From assembly GCA_008360975.2 (NCBI GenBank), contig CM039211.1, positions 1,134,038 to 1,198,037 of the forward strand: 64,000 nt of DNA, in the 5' to 3' direction. A program made the position numbers and the translations under genes. This DNA comes from Lichenostomus cassidix. Its lineage: Eukaryota; Chordata; Aves; Passeriformes; Meliphagidae. Shown piece after piece: positions 1 through 12,221 of this stretch. Below the pieces are notes generated by a model that saw only the letters and a program-made list of their open reading frames with translations, was not told where the DNA came from and made no database searches. Each line of letters opens with the position of its first letter. The stretch's first letter is position 1.

Positions 1-3000
1 TGATTTATGCTCCCAAGACCACAGGGAAAAGAATCTTCCTACCAGTGGCAGGGAATGGGATTAATTTGATTTTTGTCCTCACCTGCCAGAGCATTTCTTA
101 ATAAACCAGAGAAGATAACCAACACCATTCATATGTCAAAAACGGAATGCTTTTTTTACCTTTCATAAACACTTCTTTTTGAGACAAGAAAAAGTAAGAT
201 GGCCCTCTAGACACACATTTCCTCATCTGCGCAGCATTTGGCCATAACACTTTGTTCCAGGTCAGATCTTTGGTCTTCAAGGTCCTTCCCAGCCCTGATT
301 TCAACCTTGAGTATCCAGTGGAGAAAAATGAGTAGTGAAGGGCTGGTGGAGCAGGATGGAAGCAGGGAGACATCCCTGCCTCGATTTCCAGGGGAGGATA
401 AATGTGTCCCTCTGGGATCATGGGGACAGCCAGTCCTGCTGGAGAGCAGATCCTTATGAAGGACATGTGAAAGCTGCTCCTCAGTGTGGTCCCCAAAGGA
501 TGGGACAAATGAGAGGACAGACCTGGCTGACAGGTGCTGTCAGCAGTGAAGATTTAGGGGATTTAAAGCAGTGGAAGACTCTGACAAAACTTGGCAGAAG
601 TGAGGTTGAAATTGTGAGGAAAATAGCCAGGACTATGATCTTGATGTGGTAACTGATTTTTTTTCCCCTCAGTGAAGGGATGAGCAGGAGTTACTGCACT
701 TCCTACCTGAGAGCATTTAAGCAGTGGGATTCTTTTGTACTATTGAATTTTACACAGCAAGAAGAAGAATTACTGCTATACAGTGAAACTTGTGTGTCTG
801 TTGCAATCTTCTTTTTATAGTGCATGCCCACAATGCTAAAAACTGCATATAAGCTTGCTCTTCCTGGTCTGGCTTGGAATCTAATGCAAAAAAAATTTAG
901 GAATAATGTGTGTGTTGAGACTTACTAAAACTGAAAATTACAAAATGCAAAAAATTCTATTCACTTCCTATTCATCTTATTCAATGTGCACTTGCATTTA
1001 GGTGTCTTCATAAGACACATCTATCTGCATCACTGCAAATCTGTTAGGTGTTTTGGTGTTTTGGGTTTTTTTCATATAATTTAACAATGTGTAAAATAAC
1101 TTAAAGCAAGAATAATGGGATCTAGAAAACCATGAAATAAGGAGTGCACAAGAAAAATGTCATCTTTGCCTGCTATTTTCACAGAGGAAAGTTGATGAAA
1201 TCAGCGTTAGGTGGTTAAACTATGAAAAGGATTACATGGGAATGGTGGAATTTCTTGATTTTGTTAGTTAACATTAGAGACAGTGGAATGTATTGGTGCC
1301 TTTGCATCACAGAACTCTCTAGGACAAGGTAACTGTGCCTATTTGTGAAAATTAATAATGTGAAAATTAATAATGAACAGACCTCAAAACTTGCATTCTG
1401 GCCTCAAAATGCCCATTCCCCAAGTTGTTAATGTCTGCACGAGGTTAGATATCCACGGACAGAAGAACTGAGGAGGATTTTGAGCTTGGCACTGTAGGAG
1501 CATCCTGGTGGCAGGATGTATGTGGCTTGGCTGAAACTTCTTGGCTGGTGGGCAAAAGATCTGGAATCAGATGGGTTCCAACGCTGAAATGGCAGGAAGC
1601 CTTGAGCAAAATGAAAAGGTTTGGCAGGCTCTGCAATCTAGGAGTGGAGTGAGGCTCCAAAACATGTTCCAAGGCTTCTGCAACTGGGGTTGTGGGTCAG
1701 GCAAGAAGATTAGTCTTAAGGGCTTGTCTGCACAGGAAATGGACTGGTTATATTGGAATAATGACACTGCTAAAGCTTGGCTGGTCAGTTTCCCGATGCA
1801 GATGAGTGCTCAGCCAGGCAAAGAAATCCTTAGGAGAGAGGGAGAGCACAAAGTTGGCTGGGCTTAGCCCTCAGGCTAAACTGTGTCTATCCCAGAGCTT
1901 AGCCCAAGGATGGCTTTCAAGTCCTGCTGGCTGGGGAACACCAAGGAAAACAGATTACGGCAGATGAACATGCCAGCTGGAAAACTGGGGTGGTTCTGAT
2001 GGTGAGCACTGAGACAGGAGCTGCACACCTTCCAGGAATGCCAGTGTCCATCTCCTGTGACTCACACCTCCTCTGCTTGTGTCCTTCAATCCCCCTGCCC
2101 AAGGGACAAAGAGCAATTGTTTAACTTAACGACTTAACAGTAGAGGAGGATGGATGTTTGAATAAACTCGTGGAGCACTAAACTGCTGTGAATTGACATT
2201 TGATCAGCGCAATTAAGCAGTGTTTGGCGGAACAAAACTGGTTAACACCAGCCCTCCAACCCCAGGAGGGCAAGACCAAGAGTGAATAAGACATTTTGAG
2301 CTCTAAGACCTCCTCACCAGCAAACCACACCTGAGTTGGTGTGCCAAAGGATTCTTGTTGCCGTGAAATTACATGGCAGCTTGATTTTACACTGAAGATA
2401 TCGAAACCCGTGAGTAACTAGCTATGAAGGCAATTAATCATTCACTACATTAATCCCAGGGACAATTAAGTAGGTAGGCAAACCAATTAATTTATTGGAG
2501 TCCCTATGTTTTTTCTAGTATGCCATGGGTTCTGGCACTGGAAATTCCCATTTGCAGCTCGAAAATTGTCAAGAGGGAAAATAGATATCACTGCAGCTCT
2601 GGACTTTCTCACCTGGAGGGCACAAGAAACACTTTGAAATTAGGGAATAAAAAACTTCAGAGGGCTTCTATGAAGTGATCAAAAGGGAAACAGTTAAACA
2701 TGAGCCCAGCTCTAAAGCTGATGTTTAAGCTAGAAGAATGTGAAGAATGACAATTTGAGAACATACTGAGATGAATGAGAAGGTCCAAACCTCTTGGAGC
2801 TACTGCTCCAGGCTCTCTGCAAACTCAAAAGTACCTGCATCAGCTGTGTTTGAGGCACATTTATCAGGATTTAATTTGCAGTCACAATGACTAGAAACAC
2901 GTTATACAACATGCACACTTGGGCCTTGGAGAACAACCGGGCACCAGAGAGAAGCTTCCACAGGCAACAGCACCTGCAGCAAAAACCACTGAGAACAGAA

Positions 3001-3440
3001 CAGGCAAGCAGCAACAAGTATGATAATCCAGTCTAGAGACAGGGAGCAATTTTCGGTGCAAATTCAACTGAACTGGAGCTAACTGGCTGCAGAACAAACC
3101 TGATTATATCCCCTGCACATGTAACTCACCTACTTTTCCTTCTGGGAACTTGCTATTGCCTTCACCTTTTCTATCCAAAACATGAACCCTTGCTGCTTTC
3201 CCCAAAGCTATTAATCTCTTTGTGGCTCTTCTGAAAAACTTTGGCTTGGTTACGTTTGCCACAATCAGTTCTGCTGCATTTGCTGATGCCCACCTTGTCC
3301 CTTTCAATCTGTCCCAGGTACCACCACTAAGTATCAACTCACGATTCCAGCTACATCTCAGCCTTCACCCAAATCCCCTTCTCTGCTTACTACTTACAGT
3401 CATGTCAAATTTGAATGTTTCTTTTTATTTTCCCCCTTTT
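1..3440. other. Intergenic DNA upstream of ZNF462, no supportable gene
   Basis: All open frames here are short (about 140 codons or less), overlap each other on both strands and show no family signature or splice-supported structure, so I call none of them. The DNA is AT-rich and mostly non-repetitive. A stretch at about 2150-2510 has several TAAT/ATTA cores (AATTAAG, TTAATC, AATTAATTTATT) and could be a homeodomain-bound conserved element, but that is inference from composition only. A G/T-rich tract lies at 1047-1073. Confidence 0.6.
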
Positions 3441-3445
3441 AACCC

Positions 3446-3703
3446 CCTTCCCTTCCCTTCCCTTCCCTTCCCTTCCCTTCCCTTCCCTTCCCTTCCCTTC
3501 CCTTCCCTTCCCTTCCCTTCCCTTCCCTTCCCTTCCTTCCTTCCTTCCCAAAGCTTCCCTTCCCAAAGCTTCCCAAAGCTTCCCAAAGCTTCCCTTCCCT
3601 TCCCTTCCCAAAGCTTCCCTTCCCTTCCCAAAGCTTCCCTTCCCTTCCCAAAGCTTCCCTTCCCAAAGCTTCCCTTCCCTTCCCAAAGCTTCCCTTCCCT
3701 TCT
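3446..3703. repeat. (TTCCC)n pentanucleotide satellite with phased AAAGC variant units
   Basis: From about 3446 to 3530 the sequence is an almost perfect TTCCC pentamer array of roughly 17 copies, followed by a few TTCC units. From 3547 to 3703 the array continues with AAAGC pentamers inserted in register, producing nine AAGCTT hexamers at 3551, 3566, 3576, 3586, 3611, 3631, 3651, 3666 and 3686. All spacings are multiples of five. The long Lys/Gly/Glu-rich and Pro/Ser/Phe-rich reading frames across it are products of the repeat and not genes. Confidence 0.95.
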
Positions 3704-6700
3704 GCAGAACAAGCCACTGTTCATCTGTCATAATAAACTTTCCTATTTGGCTATTTAAAATCAGAGCATTGTCCCTACATTGGCCACATTTCCTTTGTTT
3801 TCTCTCCCAGGCGTTCCTTAAGGTCCACTTTCCACCAGAAATTGTCTCACTCACCAAGAGAGTGTGTTTTTGTGTACTAAGTTTTCAAGACCCAGAGCAG
3901 AAATCACGCTAACATAATATAACTAACATATCTGCTAAATCTCTGCTCAATTATATCCCTTCTCATTACATTCCATGTCAAGTTTTGATGCTCGGCATGT
4001 TTTACTATTAGAATAATAAGTACCAGCTTGATTGCAGCTATATCTTTTGAAAGACTACACCGAGAAGAGTACCACCCACTTGCAGTTGTCAGATTTTCAG
4101 ATAAATTAGTTCATTACTGAGGAAATGATGGCTTTTTTTTTCTGCCATCTTCTTTTGAAATTAATTCAAATATTAATATATTGATTGGACAGGTGGCATT
4201 TACATAGAGACTGATATGTATAAATAATTGTTACCTTTCTGAAGACAGAATGGGATGCTGAAATATTTTTGCAATTATAGGTGAGGATTTTTTTCCAAGT
4301 GTGCTGGTACTATTTCTGGACTTTCTTTTGTGTTCTTCTTTGCATCTTGCTTTTGTCCTACCTTCTTCCTATTAACAGGATCCACCCAGTCACCTCAAAA
4401 GCTTGGGTTTCCATAAAAGAGCTGGAAAATCCTCATATTTGGTGCTGGCAAGACAGGAAGCAAAATGTACCCAGCTGTTTCCCTGTGTTAGTGTAAAAAC
4501 ATTACTACGTGCAGTCTCAAGACAGATAAGAATGGCCACAGGTTATAAAATATTCTTGGTTTCAGTTTTTTTTTATTTTATTTTTTTAAAATCTACATTA
4601 CAGAACCTATCTCTTTCAATATGAGGTTACATTTCATGGCAGTAGTATTGGCCATCCCTGACTACATCAGTCTATAATGTAATCACTGAAAATATGAACT
4701 CACATTACAAATGGTGTACCTTCACTTATTCTAGAGAACACAACAGCTGTGAGGATAAAAACTGGAAATGTCTTCTATATAATTGTCACAACACGAGTTT
4801 GGGTGAGATGTTGCAGAAGAGCTCCTTTGAATTACAGCATATTAAAATAAATTAATGCAGAGAGAAACTCAGCAAAAGTCTGGTTGAAAATAAAGCAGGT
4901 CAAGGTGGGCATTAGGAGACAATAACTCTGGAGAGATCAGAACAGGTATCTGACAAAAAAAGTAATTTTTATAAACAGACTAGCACTTTATGTTTTATCA
5001 CTGTGTCATAGATAAAGCACCAATGGAGAGAAACACATAATTTCAATACGTAACACCTACAAGCAAAAAGAGAAATCTCTGAACTACTGAAAGGAATTGG
5101 TAAAGATTATTAACCCAATTAGATGCAAGAATGAGCCAAGCAGAAGGTTTAAATTAGCAGTTTATCCATTGGAGTCAATGAAGCCAGCCAAATTGCATCA
5201 GCTGAGGATTTGGTTGATCACTTAGAGATGTGGAATGGGGAAAAAATTAAGAAGTGCCATAAATACATGGAATTAGAGAAAATTCAGTCTTTTAACAGAG
5301 ATGAAATGGCCAGCAGATGGACGAGGAAGACCTTAATTTTGTGCTGGTCACAAACTTAAAACCCTGAGCAAAACCTTCAGAGGGAATTTGTGGAATACTC
5401 TCCAGAGTAGCAGCAGCAGTGAGGAGCTCAGAGAGAGGAAAGGTGTGCCCAAAACAAACGACATTATTAGAAGAATAGAGCTTTGGCAGCCACTTCAGCA
5501 ATGTTCCACTTTCTGCAGTGTGGATCCCTCTGCTCCCAGGGAAAATGAACTGGAATTGACCCATGAGTACCACTGGGACTTCAGCAAAAGCTGCAGAAGA
5601 AACAACTTCATTAGGAAATAAACTATAAGCTGAACTAGTTCAAAAAAGTAGAAGATAAAATACATTGTTTCCTTTTTATATCTTCAAAGGCATGCAAGAT
5701 GGGAAATCAACTACGCCTGAAATCCTTCCACAGGCAACGAAAATACCTACTGGAGTTGCTTCAAAAAATGAAACTTGGGCTAAGTTTGTAATGTATCAAT
5801 AAAAATGTCATCAAACTGCATATACCAGACAGATTATTCTGTGGTACCAGGCACTTCCCTACAAAGCCAGAGATGGCCTTGATCAATTTTATGGTGTGTC
5901 TAGAAAAATTAGGTATCAGAAAAACTGGGTAGGAAGGGGAACTCAAGCCTTTTGGAAGCTATATATTATACGGGTTGATTAGGATACACAGAATAAAAAT
6001 TATTTGGCTGATATTTGAGAGCTTAAGTTTTAAAAATAGTGGAGTGTTAGAGGGACATATCAAGCAAGAGTTGTATTTAGGTCTTGGGAAAAAAAAAGAT
6101 AAATAGTTTTCTGAAGGATATACAAGTAAAAATAGATTTGTATTGAATTGCATACATCTAGTAAAATACACGAGGGGGGATAGACACACTGGAAAATGAC
6201 TGGTAAATACAGCCAGAAATCATTTGTATCTCACCCAAAAATTCAAAATAATTTCACAAATCACTCCGTACCTCTCTCTTCTGAAGACAAAATCAAAATG
6301 TTTCCCTCCTGAAGTCTTCTTAGTAGTGAGCATAATGCAATATTGGGATACTGTGTCCCAACCAGCAAATTTCTGTCATCATGCTGAGGTCAGATGTTGT
6401 AAAATGACTGCAGTTTCAATCTCATTGACTCCACCTAAAGCCACGCTGAAGGTAAATGAAATCCAGCTGTGTCTTTTGAAGGACTGAATTTCATAAAACT
6501 TAATTTGCACCTATGGCAAAGAATATTTTGCTTCTAAAGGTTTCAAAAGTGAAAAAAGTGAATTTGATTAAGCTTCACGGTCACTGACTTTTAGTAAGAA
6601 GTGAAGTAAGGATGTGCCTTTAGTTGCTTAGAAATCCTTGTTATGGTAATTGCAAAGTCAGTTTGTTGCTTCTCTTCTAGTGGTGGATAAAACATCCTTT

Positions 6701-8589
6701 TGACTAGACTGCATTCTACTATATCATTAAATCAAACTTATCATTGAAAAGTGGATATATACTAATTGCTTAAAAAAGATCCAGGCCCATTTGTGATGTT
6801 TTAGTGACCAAGGACGTGTTTTGTTTGGTTCCAACCCAGTTAATTTTAACACCGAAGGAATTTTTTCATTAACTCTACTGCAGCTTTCACTGGTCTCCAA
6901 AACACAACTTATTCTGCTGCCTGCACTTCTAGGCATGTTCTAAGGTTGGGGAAGTGTGACCTGTGGTACCCACCAAACCCACCTTGAGGTCTACCACAGC
7001 CGGCCAACACCACACAACCATTAGTTTTGTCTCACAGCTCAGTTAAAAGGTTTTGGAGTAGGACTGGTTCTCTTTGCAAAGCGATTTCTGGAGTCCTGGT
7101 CCTAGTGAAGAGTTTCAGAGGAACCTTGGGGGAAGTATAAAAACCTAACTGTGAGTTCACTCAAACATCTGACTGCCAAAGATTCATTTTCCTCGAAGGC
7201 GTAAAACCTCTATTTCTAATAATTGCCACTTATGCATCTATCAGAGAAGGAAGTGACTTCCAATACCCAGCATGGTCCTCACCAGTGCACTTCTCTTGAG
7301 CATTCTCAGCAACATAAAAATACATCTTTCTATGGGTTTTCAACACGTGTACTACATTCTAGGGTGTCCTTGCCGGCAAAGTGATCTCACTGTGAAGAGC
7401 TTGCTCTTGGAGATTCCAGTCTGAGTTCTCCCACGTAAAAAAAAGCATTTCAAATTTTGTTAGAAAGCTGACAGTTTTATGTTTTAACAGAATAATTTTC
7501 TGAAGAGTTCTTCTGAGCCTAGATTTGCGCTATTTACATGTAAACCTTCTTGAAACCCTGTCTTCTAGAAGAGTATTTCTTCAAGCAAATTTTGCTGGTG
7601 AGACATCCCTTGTCTTTGGCAGACCAGAGTAGGACTTCAGTGCTTCCAGCCAACCAGTTTTTCCTCAAAGTCCTTTCACAATAAGGAAACTCTTAGAGGT
7701 TAAAAAAAATAAGTGAGTTACCAGGCTAAAGGTCAGATCAGCACATTACTAATCTTTTTAGACAGGAAAGTGAAATTCTCTCAATAGCTGCAGAACATAA
7801 TATTCTACAGACAGACTGATATTTAGTTCTACAGGAAGCTGATACAATACTTACTTGCCTCCTGCAGAAGGACTCTGAAGGATAAAAAAGGCATGAAGAA
7901 AAGCAGAACAAATAGAAGTTCATCTAAACTTGTGTGGGAAAAGGAAGAAATTCTTCCAGATCTGGGGAGGAAAAAAGAGAAGCCACTTCCACTTGCATGA
8001 GTGGACATTAACTGCAGTGCTTCACTGTTGATTGTGTTCAAAGATTGCGCTTTCAGTGTCTTTATTTTCCACACTGCTTTCCTGATGTCTCCTGCTCACC
8101 AAGGCTGTGTTCACTGTCCATGCTAAATGGCTCAGTTTGCCATCCTGAGGAGCTAATTAGAGCCCATAGAAAAACAGGTTTGGCTGGGAGGACTGAGATG
8201 GGGGGAAAGGAAAGTGAGAATAGCATCATCTTGATCATTCTACACTATCCGCTCACCTCTGAGAGGCTGGAAAATTGTTTGGGTTTGTTTGGTTGGTTTT
8301 TTTTTCCCTCACTCCAGGCTTTACTTTCCCCTGGCTACATGGCGGACCATCGACCATCTACCCCCAGATCAATGAACAAATTAACTTTTTTATTTAAAAC
8401 CAGGATCACCCCTTTCCTGTGGCTTCAAACCAACGCGAAGGTGGGACACCACCTTTGCTGGGAAGACAGAAACTCAAATTCCCCTCTAGCTTCCCACTCA
8501 CGGCTGGAGTGGGCTCTGGCAGAGCCCTGGCCACAACCCGACGACCCAAATGCCAGCACCCAGAGAGGAGCAAACTGTCTTCATCGCCC
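3704..8589. other. Intergenic DNA, no supportable gene
   Basis: This AT-rich stretch contains only short, overlapping open frames without recognisable domains. A G/T-rich tract lies at 8277-8307. Nothing here looks like an exon of the neighbour expected upstream from vertebrate synteny (TMEM38B), though short exons could escape a reading by eye. GC content rises from about 8.4 kb toward the CpG island. Confidence 0.55.
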
Positions 8590-9180
8590 TTAATGGGACA
8601 ATTAACCCGCCGGGGTAATTAAGACCAGGGGGCTGTCGGCACGATTAACCTCTTTATTGCCGGGCGCTGCACCGGGCTGATCCAGGCTGTCCTCCCGCAC
8701 TCCCACCACCCTGGCAGAGTCCTGCATCCCCCGGGCTCGCCCCCCTCGCCTCGGCAGCCACAGACGCCTGTCCCCAGAGCTCCGAGGAGCCGGGGGGTCT
8801 CCAGGGACGTTCCCCCCTCTCTTTTCCCCGCTGGCCGCTTCTCCCCAGCCCAGCGCGTCCACCTCGCGGTGGGCTCTCCGCGGCGGCGCTGGGAGCGCGG
8901 TGGGGATGGCAGAAAGCCCGCGGGAGGAAGTTATGGACCACCGGAGCCCCGCGGAGCAGCCTCCCGCCCCGTGCCCCCCGGCGCTGCCCGGCACAGCCGC
9001 GGTTCCTCCGGCCGCGCCGAGCTCCAGCCGCTCGGACCGCGGGTGCGTGGCCGGAGCGCCACTGACCCCCCTCGGACCTCGGGGGTCTCCTCCGGGAGCG
9101 GAGCGGGAGGGATTCCCCCTCCCCCCCGCAGAAGGACCGGGGGGATAGGGCGGGAAAACACTTCCAGACTATCTCCATGA
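8590..9180. promoter_or_regulatory. CpG island about 2.5 kb upstream of the presumed ZNF462 exon 1
   Basis: GC content and CpG density jump sharply here relative to both flanks, with CG dinucleotides throughout 8640-9150 (for example CGCGGCGGCG-type strings near 8880). Such islands usually mark promoters or Polycomb-regulated CpG elements. Open frames of 80-250 codons on both strands are a by-product of few stop codons in GC-rich DNA. I see no strong splice donor leaving the island on either strand. It may be an upstream or alternative ZNF462 promoter, a divergent noncoding RNA promoter, or an unmethylated regulatory island. Confidence 0.75.
8600..8622. promoter_or_regulatory. Near-palindromic ATTA/TAAT element at the CpG island edge
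   Basis: Arms AATTAACCC (8600-8608) and GGGGTAATT (8612-8620) match as an inverted repeat at 8 of 9 positions around a 3-nt centre. A further ATTAACC copy follows at about 8644. Paired ATTA cores, or GTTAAT half-sites, are typical of dimeric homeodomain or HNF1-like binding. The binding factor is inference. Confidence 0.4.
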
Positions 9181-9785
9181 AGATCCAGTTTCTTTCTTTC
9201 TGGTCAGAAGTAACGTGTTTTGTGGTTGTGGGTTGCTCTCTCTCTCTTTCTATTTTTTTTCCCCTTTGTTTTTGTTTGTTTGTTTGCTTGCTTGGTTTAT
9301 TTATGTCTTTTTTTTTTCTTTCTTTTTTTAATTTTATTTTGTGTTTGTTTCTTTTATTTTTTTTTTTAATTTCAAATACAACGCTGAGAGACAAAGAGGT
9401 GAATTATCTGCCTCGGCGTTGATGGTACGTCAAAGATTGCAAAGCCCAGGCGCTCTGTTCCTGCGATGAGGATGATTTATAGAAAATTGCAGGCAGAACA
9501 CATGCACATTCTGGCAGCCGTAAAGACAGTCCCTCCCTTTTCCTTAATGTTCTTTTATCAGCTTCTTAGGAGGTGTCCGCTCCGTTTGTCTGCATGAAAC
9601 CAGTAGTCTTAGCAGGAATCCTCAGTTTTGGTGTTTTTTCTCCTTTTCCTTAAGAAGGATTCTCTAAATCCAACAGTGCTCCTTCTGCCCAGATATTATC
9701 CTTCCTCCCATTTCTCACAGCACTTGTTTGGGGTGGAGGGGGGGGAGCGGAAAGAGGGGAGAGGAGGAGGAGGAGGAGGGAGAAG
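9181..9785. repeat. Low-complexity T-rich then polypurine DNA
   Basis: Positions 9236-9375 are pyrimidine and T/G-rich (CT repeats, then TTTG/TTTC and T runs). Positions 9727-9782 on the + strand are almost pure purine with G runs followed by (GGA)n. No gene is supported. Confidence 0.8.
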
Positions 9786-10389
9786 ATCTTTCTCCTGTTT
9801 AGTCATTAACTTGCACGGCTCAAAGAAAAAGAAGATTTAATGGGAGAGATCTTGCATGTGTGCTTTGTACTCACGGCATTCTTGCGGATGGGAAGATGGG
9901 AGGGTGCATGGGTTTAATATTTGACCACTACCTGGGCGACCGATTTTTGCTTTTCATTTTATTTTATTGCTATTGTTAGCATTCCTGCGATTTTGGTCTT
10001 CAGCTGAAGCTGGGAGAGACAACGAAGTTCTAACACGCTTGGCTTCTCCCAGAGCCAGTAAAACCTGAGCTCAGATTTTCAGGAGATCACCTCATCTTCA
10101 CCACTCACACGCAACCACCTCGGAGGATCTCCCCCTCCACCCGAACCGCAGCTCCGTGGTTCTAGTCTCTCTTCCAGCCATCCAAACTGCAGAGCTGGAG
10201 AAACCCCACTGATGTTCCAATACCAGTCATGCCCTTGTGCTCAAATTGATTTTGCCTCACTCCCGCGTATTGATTTACTGAGTCTGCACGTAAACCCTAA
10301 TTCCTCCCGCCCCTCCACCCCCATCCCCCTTTCTTTCCCCGTTAGACATAACCCCAGAAAGAATCTGACCTGGTGCTGTGGAAAGATTT

Positions 10390-10425
10390 GGGGAGGGGGG
10401 AGAGGGGGGCGAGCTGAGGTGGGGG
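10390..10425 (+). promoter_or_regulatory. Predicted G-quadruplex motif upstream of ZNF462
   Basis: Four G runs of 4, 6, 6 and 5 bases are separated by loops of 1, 3 and 11 nt, which meets the usual quadruplex pattern on the + strand. It lies about 1.1-1.4 kb upstream of the presumed first exon. The flanking DNA (9786-11100) has no supportable gene. Confidence 0.6.
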
Positions 10426-11129
10426 TGTCGAGCTAAAGAAGTAGCTCAGGACAATGCTTAATAGAAACGAGACTAAATAAAAATGCAGGCTACAGCCGCT
10501 TTGTCTTTGTCTGCTTGCCTTCATCACCCAGATACCTTTCTTTGTGAGCCTTGATCGTTAGTTTCCACGGTTTTAAATAATCACTCACAAAGAAGCAGAC
10601 AACTAGGTGTTGGGAGGCATAAAAGTTATTTTAAGTGGAATTATTTATTTTATTTTGCAGCCAAAAACGTTTCACCAATGTAGGAAGTGATTTTGGTGAT
10701 AGTAGTACAAGCTCTCTTTTCTCCCAAACGCTTGTGAGAAATAAAAAACCTGGAGATGACTGTCTTTATTTCCAGGAGTAGACTTCAAAATACGTGCCAG
10801 AAATGGACAATTCGAGTGTCCTTTCTCCACATCAAATGCGAGCTGGAAGGGGGATTAAAAACCAACCACGTGGTAGATCTGGTTTTATACTTTGCAACCT
10901 CCAGCTCCATTTATGTTCTTTACCCTGCTCAGGGAAGATTAGCCTCTAGATGGATGTGTCTGAGGGATCACCTCGGGGGCAGATCTGCATGCAGAAACCG
11001 GTTTTTGTCATGGCTGGAAGAGAGCTATGACCCAGCAGAGCGCTCCATCCGAGCGGCTCCCCCAGCATCGCAGGAGCTGCTGAGCGCTCCTGCACAGCAA
11101 GCTTTGTGAAGGCAACAGCTTGGAAGGGG

Positions 11130-11500
11130 AAGATCTTCAGATCTTTCCCCCTTCTTCTCCTCCTCCCTGGCCTGTGAGTGATTCAGTGTCCCAAACCTTA
11201 ACTTTTTGTTACCACCTTCCTCCTCTTAATCTCCTTCATCTTCAACACCTCCTCCTCTATCACTACCATCTTCTCCTCCATCTGTCTGCCTGCTGGATCT
11301 CCCTCTCGCTTGCTTGCTTTCCCCCCTCCTCTTCCACCTCCCTCCTCTTTCTTCTTGCCTTTTCCTCCTCTCTTTTCTTCTCTTTTCTTTCTCTTTTTCC
11401 TCCTCTTCCCCTACACGTTGTTGTTGTTGTTAGAAAGGATTCTTGCACCCCCTGGTGCTCTTGCGTTTTGTGTGGTAGGAGAGGAGATTGTCTTCTTTCT
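11130..11500 (+). promoter_or_regulatory. ZNF462: Presumed ZNF462 core promoter / 5'UTR zone, polypyrimidine block
   Basis: The + strand is strongly pyrimidine-rich from about 11130 to 11420 (CTCCTC, TCTTTTC type). It is then followed by GA-rich DNA and the first convincing splice donor. A switch of strand composition just before a donor, next to GC-richer DNA, suggests a transcription start in this zone. I see no clear TATA box and cannot place the start site. The promoter call is inference from position and composition. Confidence 0.45.
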
Positions 11501-11519
11501 CTCTCTCCCTCTGGTTGCT

Positions 11520-11814
11520 CATTATTCAGAGAGAGACACAGAGGGTGAGAGAGAGAGAGAGAGAGAGAGAGACGGATATCTCAGGTCATCTGCAGCTGCA
11601 GCAAACCAGTGAAGGAGAGAGAGAGAGAGGGAGAGGGAGAGAGAGAGAGGGGGGGAAAAGCAGGGAAAGATGGCGATCCTCCATTGCTGAGACCTGGCAA
11701 GGAGCACATGAGACTCACAAAACAACTTCCACAACAATAACAAGAAGAGCTAGGCAGAGAGGAAGAGGAGAGGAGAGGAGGCAGCAGCAAGAGCAGCAGT
11801 GCCGGGACGCTCCT
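11520..11814 (+). other. ZNF462: Candidate ZNF462 noncoding exon 1 (5'UTR), 5' end unknown
   Basis: The segment ends in GACGCTCCT followed by GTAAGT at 11815, a full-strength splice donor. Vertebrate ZNF462 starts with a noncoding exon, followed by a long intron and an exon 2 with the initiator ATG. This donor and the acceptor at 49909-49910 would define that intron, about 38.1 kb here. The exon body is GA-rich with (GA)n tracts and a CAGCAG-rich end. The 5' boundary is arbitrary because I cannot see the transcription start. An open frame crosses the donor but has no protein signature. Transcript data would be needed to confirm that this donor, and not those at 13340 or 13777, is the main one. 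Confidence 0.5.
11527..11656 (+). repeat. Two (GA)n microsatellite tracts in the presumed 5'UTR
   Basis: (GA)n covers about 11546-11571, and an interrupted GAGA/GGGAGA tract covers about 11614-11650, followed by a run of Gs. They sit just downstream of the CT-rich block at 11130-11420, so the two blocks are potentially complementary in a transcript or can form triplex DNA. Confidence 0.9.
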
Positions 11815-11872
11815 GTAAGTTCTCGAAATTAAAACCCATCTCTGGTTTGGCATTGGAAGGGATCATCTCTCG

Positions 11873-12147
11873 TTTGTGTGTGTCTCTGTGTGTGTGTGTG
11901 CGTGTGTCCGTGCGTGTGTTATTTTGTTTGGTCTTTTATGTCCCTCTTTCTTTCCACCACCTTCCTCTGAAAATCCATTCATTCGGTCAACGGAGGAAGG
12001 AGGAAGAAAGAAAGGAAGGGGAAAAAAAAAAAAGAGAGAGAGAGAAGAGAGGGGAGCGAGAGCGGGGTGTTTTGTTTGAGAGAGAAGTCTCTTGCATGGA
12101 GGAGGAGAAGAGGAGGAGGTGCTGGTGGTGGTGGTGGTGGTGGTGGG
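11873..12147 (+). repeat. (TG)n, polypurine and (GGT)n simple repeats just inside intron 1
   Basis: TG-rich repeat covers 11873-11919. A/G-rich DNA covers about 11993-12060. A pure GGT trinucleotide run of about eight copies covers 12123-12147. The repeat-encoded frames through here are not genes. Confidence 0.85.
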
Positions 12148-12190
12148 AGGAGGAGGAAGGCGGTTAATTAATTTTTTGTTGTTGCATTAC

Positions 12191-12221
12191 CGGGGGGGGA
12201 GGTGGGGGGGGAAATATGGGG
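12191..12221 (+). promoter_or_regulatory. G-run cluster, possible G-quadruplex
   Basis: Two runs of eight Gs lie near 12192-12211, separated by AGGT, and a run of four Gs follows at 12218-12221. The runs can be divided to give four stacks on the + strand. It lies close to the promoter, within the first intron or an alternative 5' exon. Confidence 0.45.

Noticed and set aside
3405..3912. Pro/Ser/Phe and Gly/Glu/Lys repeat proteins across the pentamer array
   Set aside because: A 5-nt repeat reads open in several frames on both strands. These are products of the satellite only.
8654..9394. 246-codon minus-strand open frame through the CpG island
   Set aside because: It is made of Arg/Gly/Ser-rich low complexity plus a Lys-rich end from the T-rich tract. 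It is explained by GC-rich DNA with few stops.
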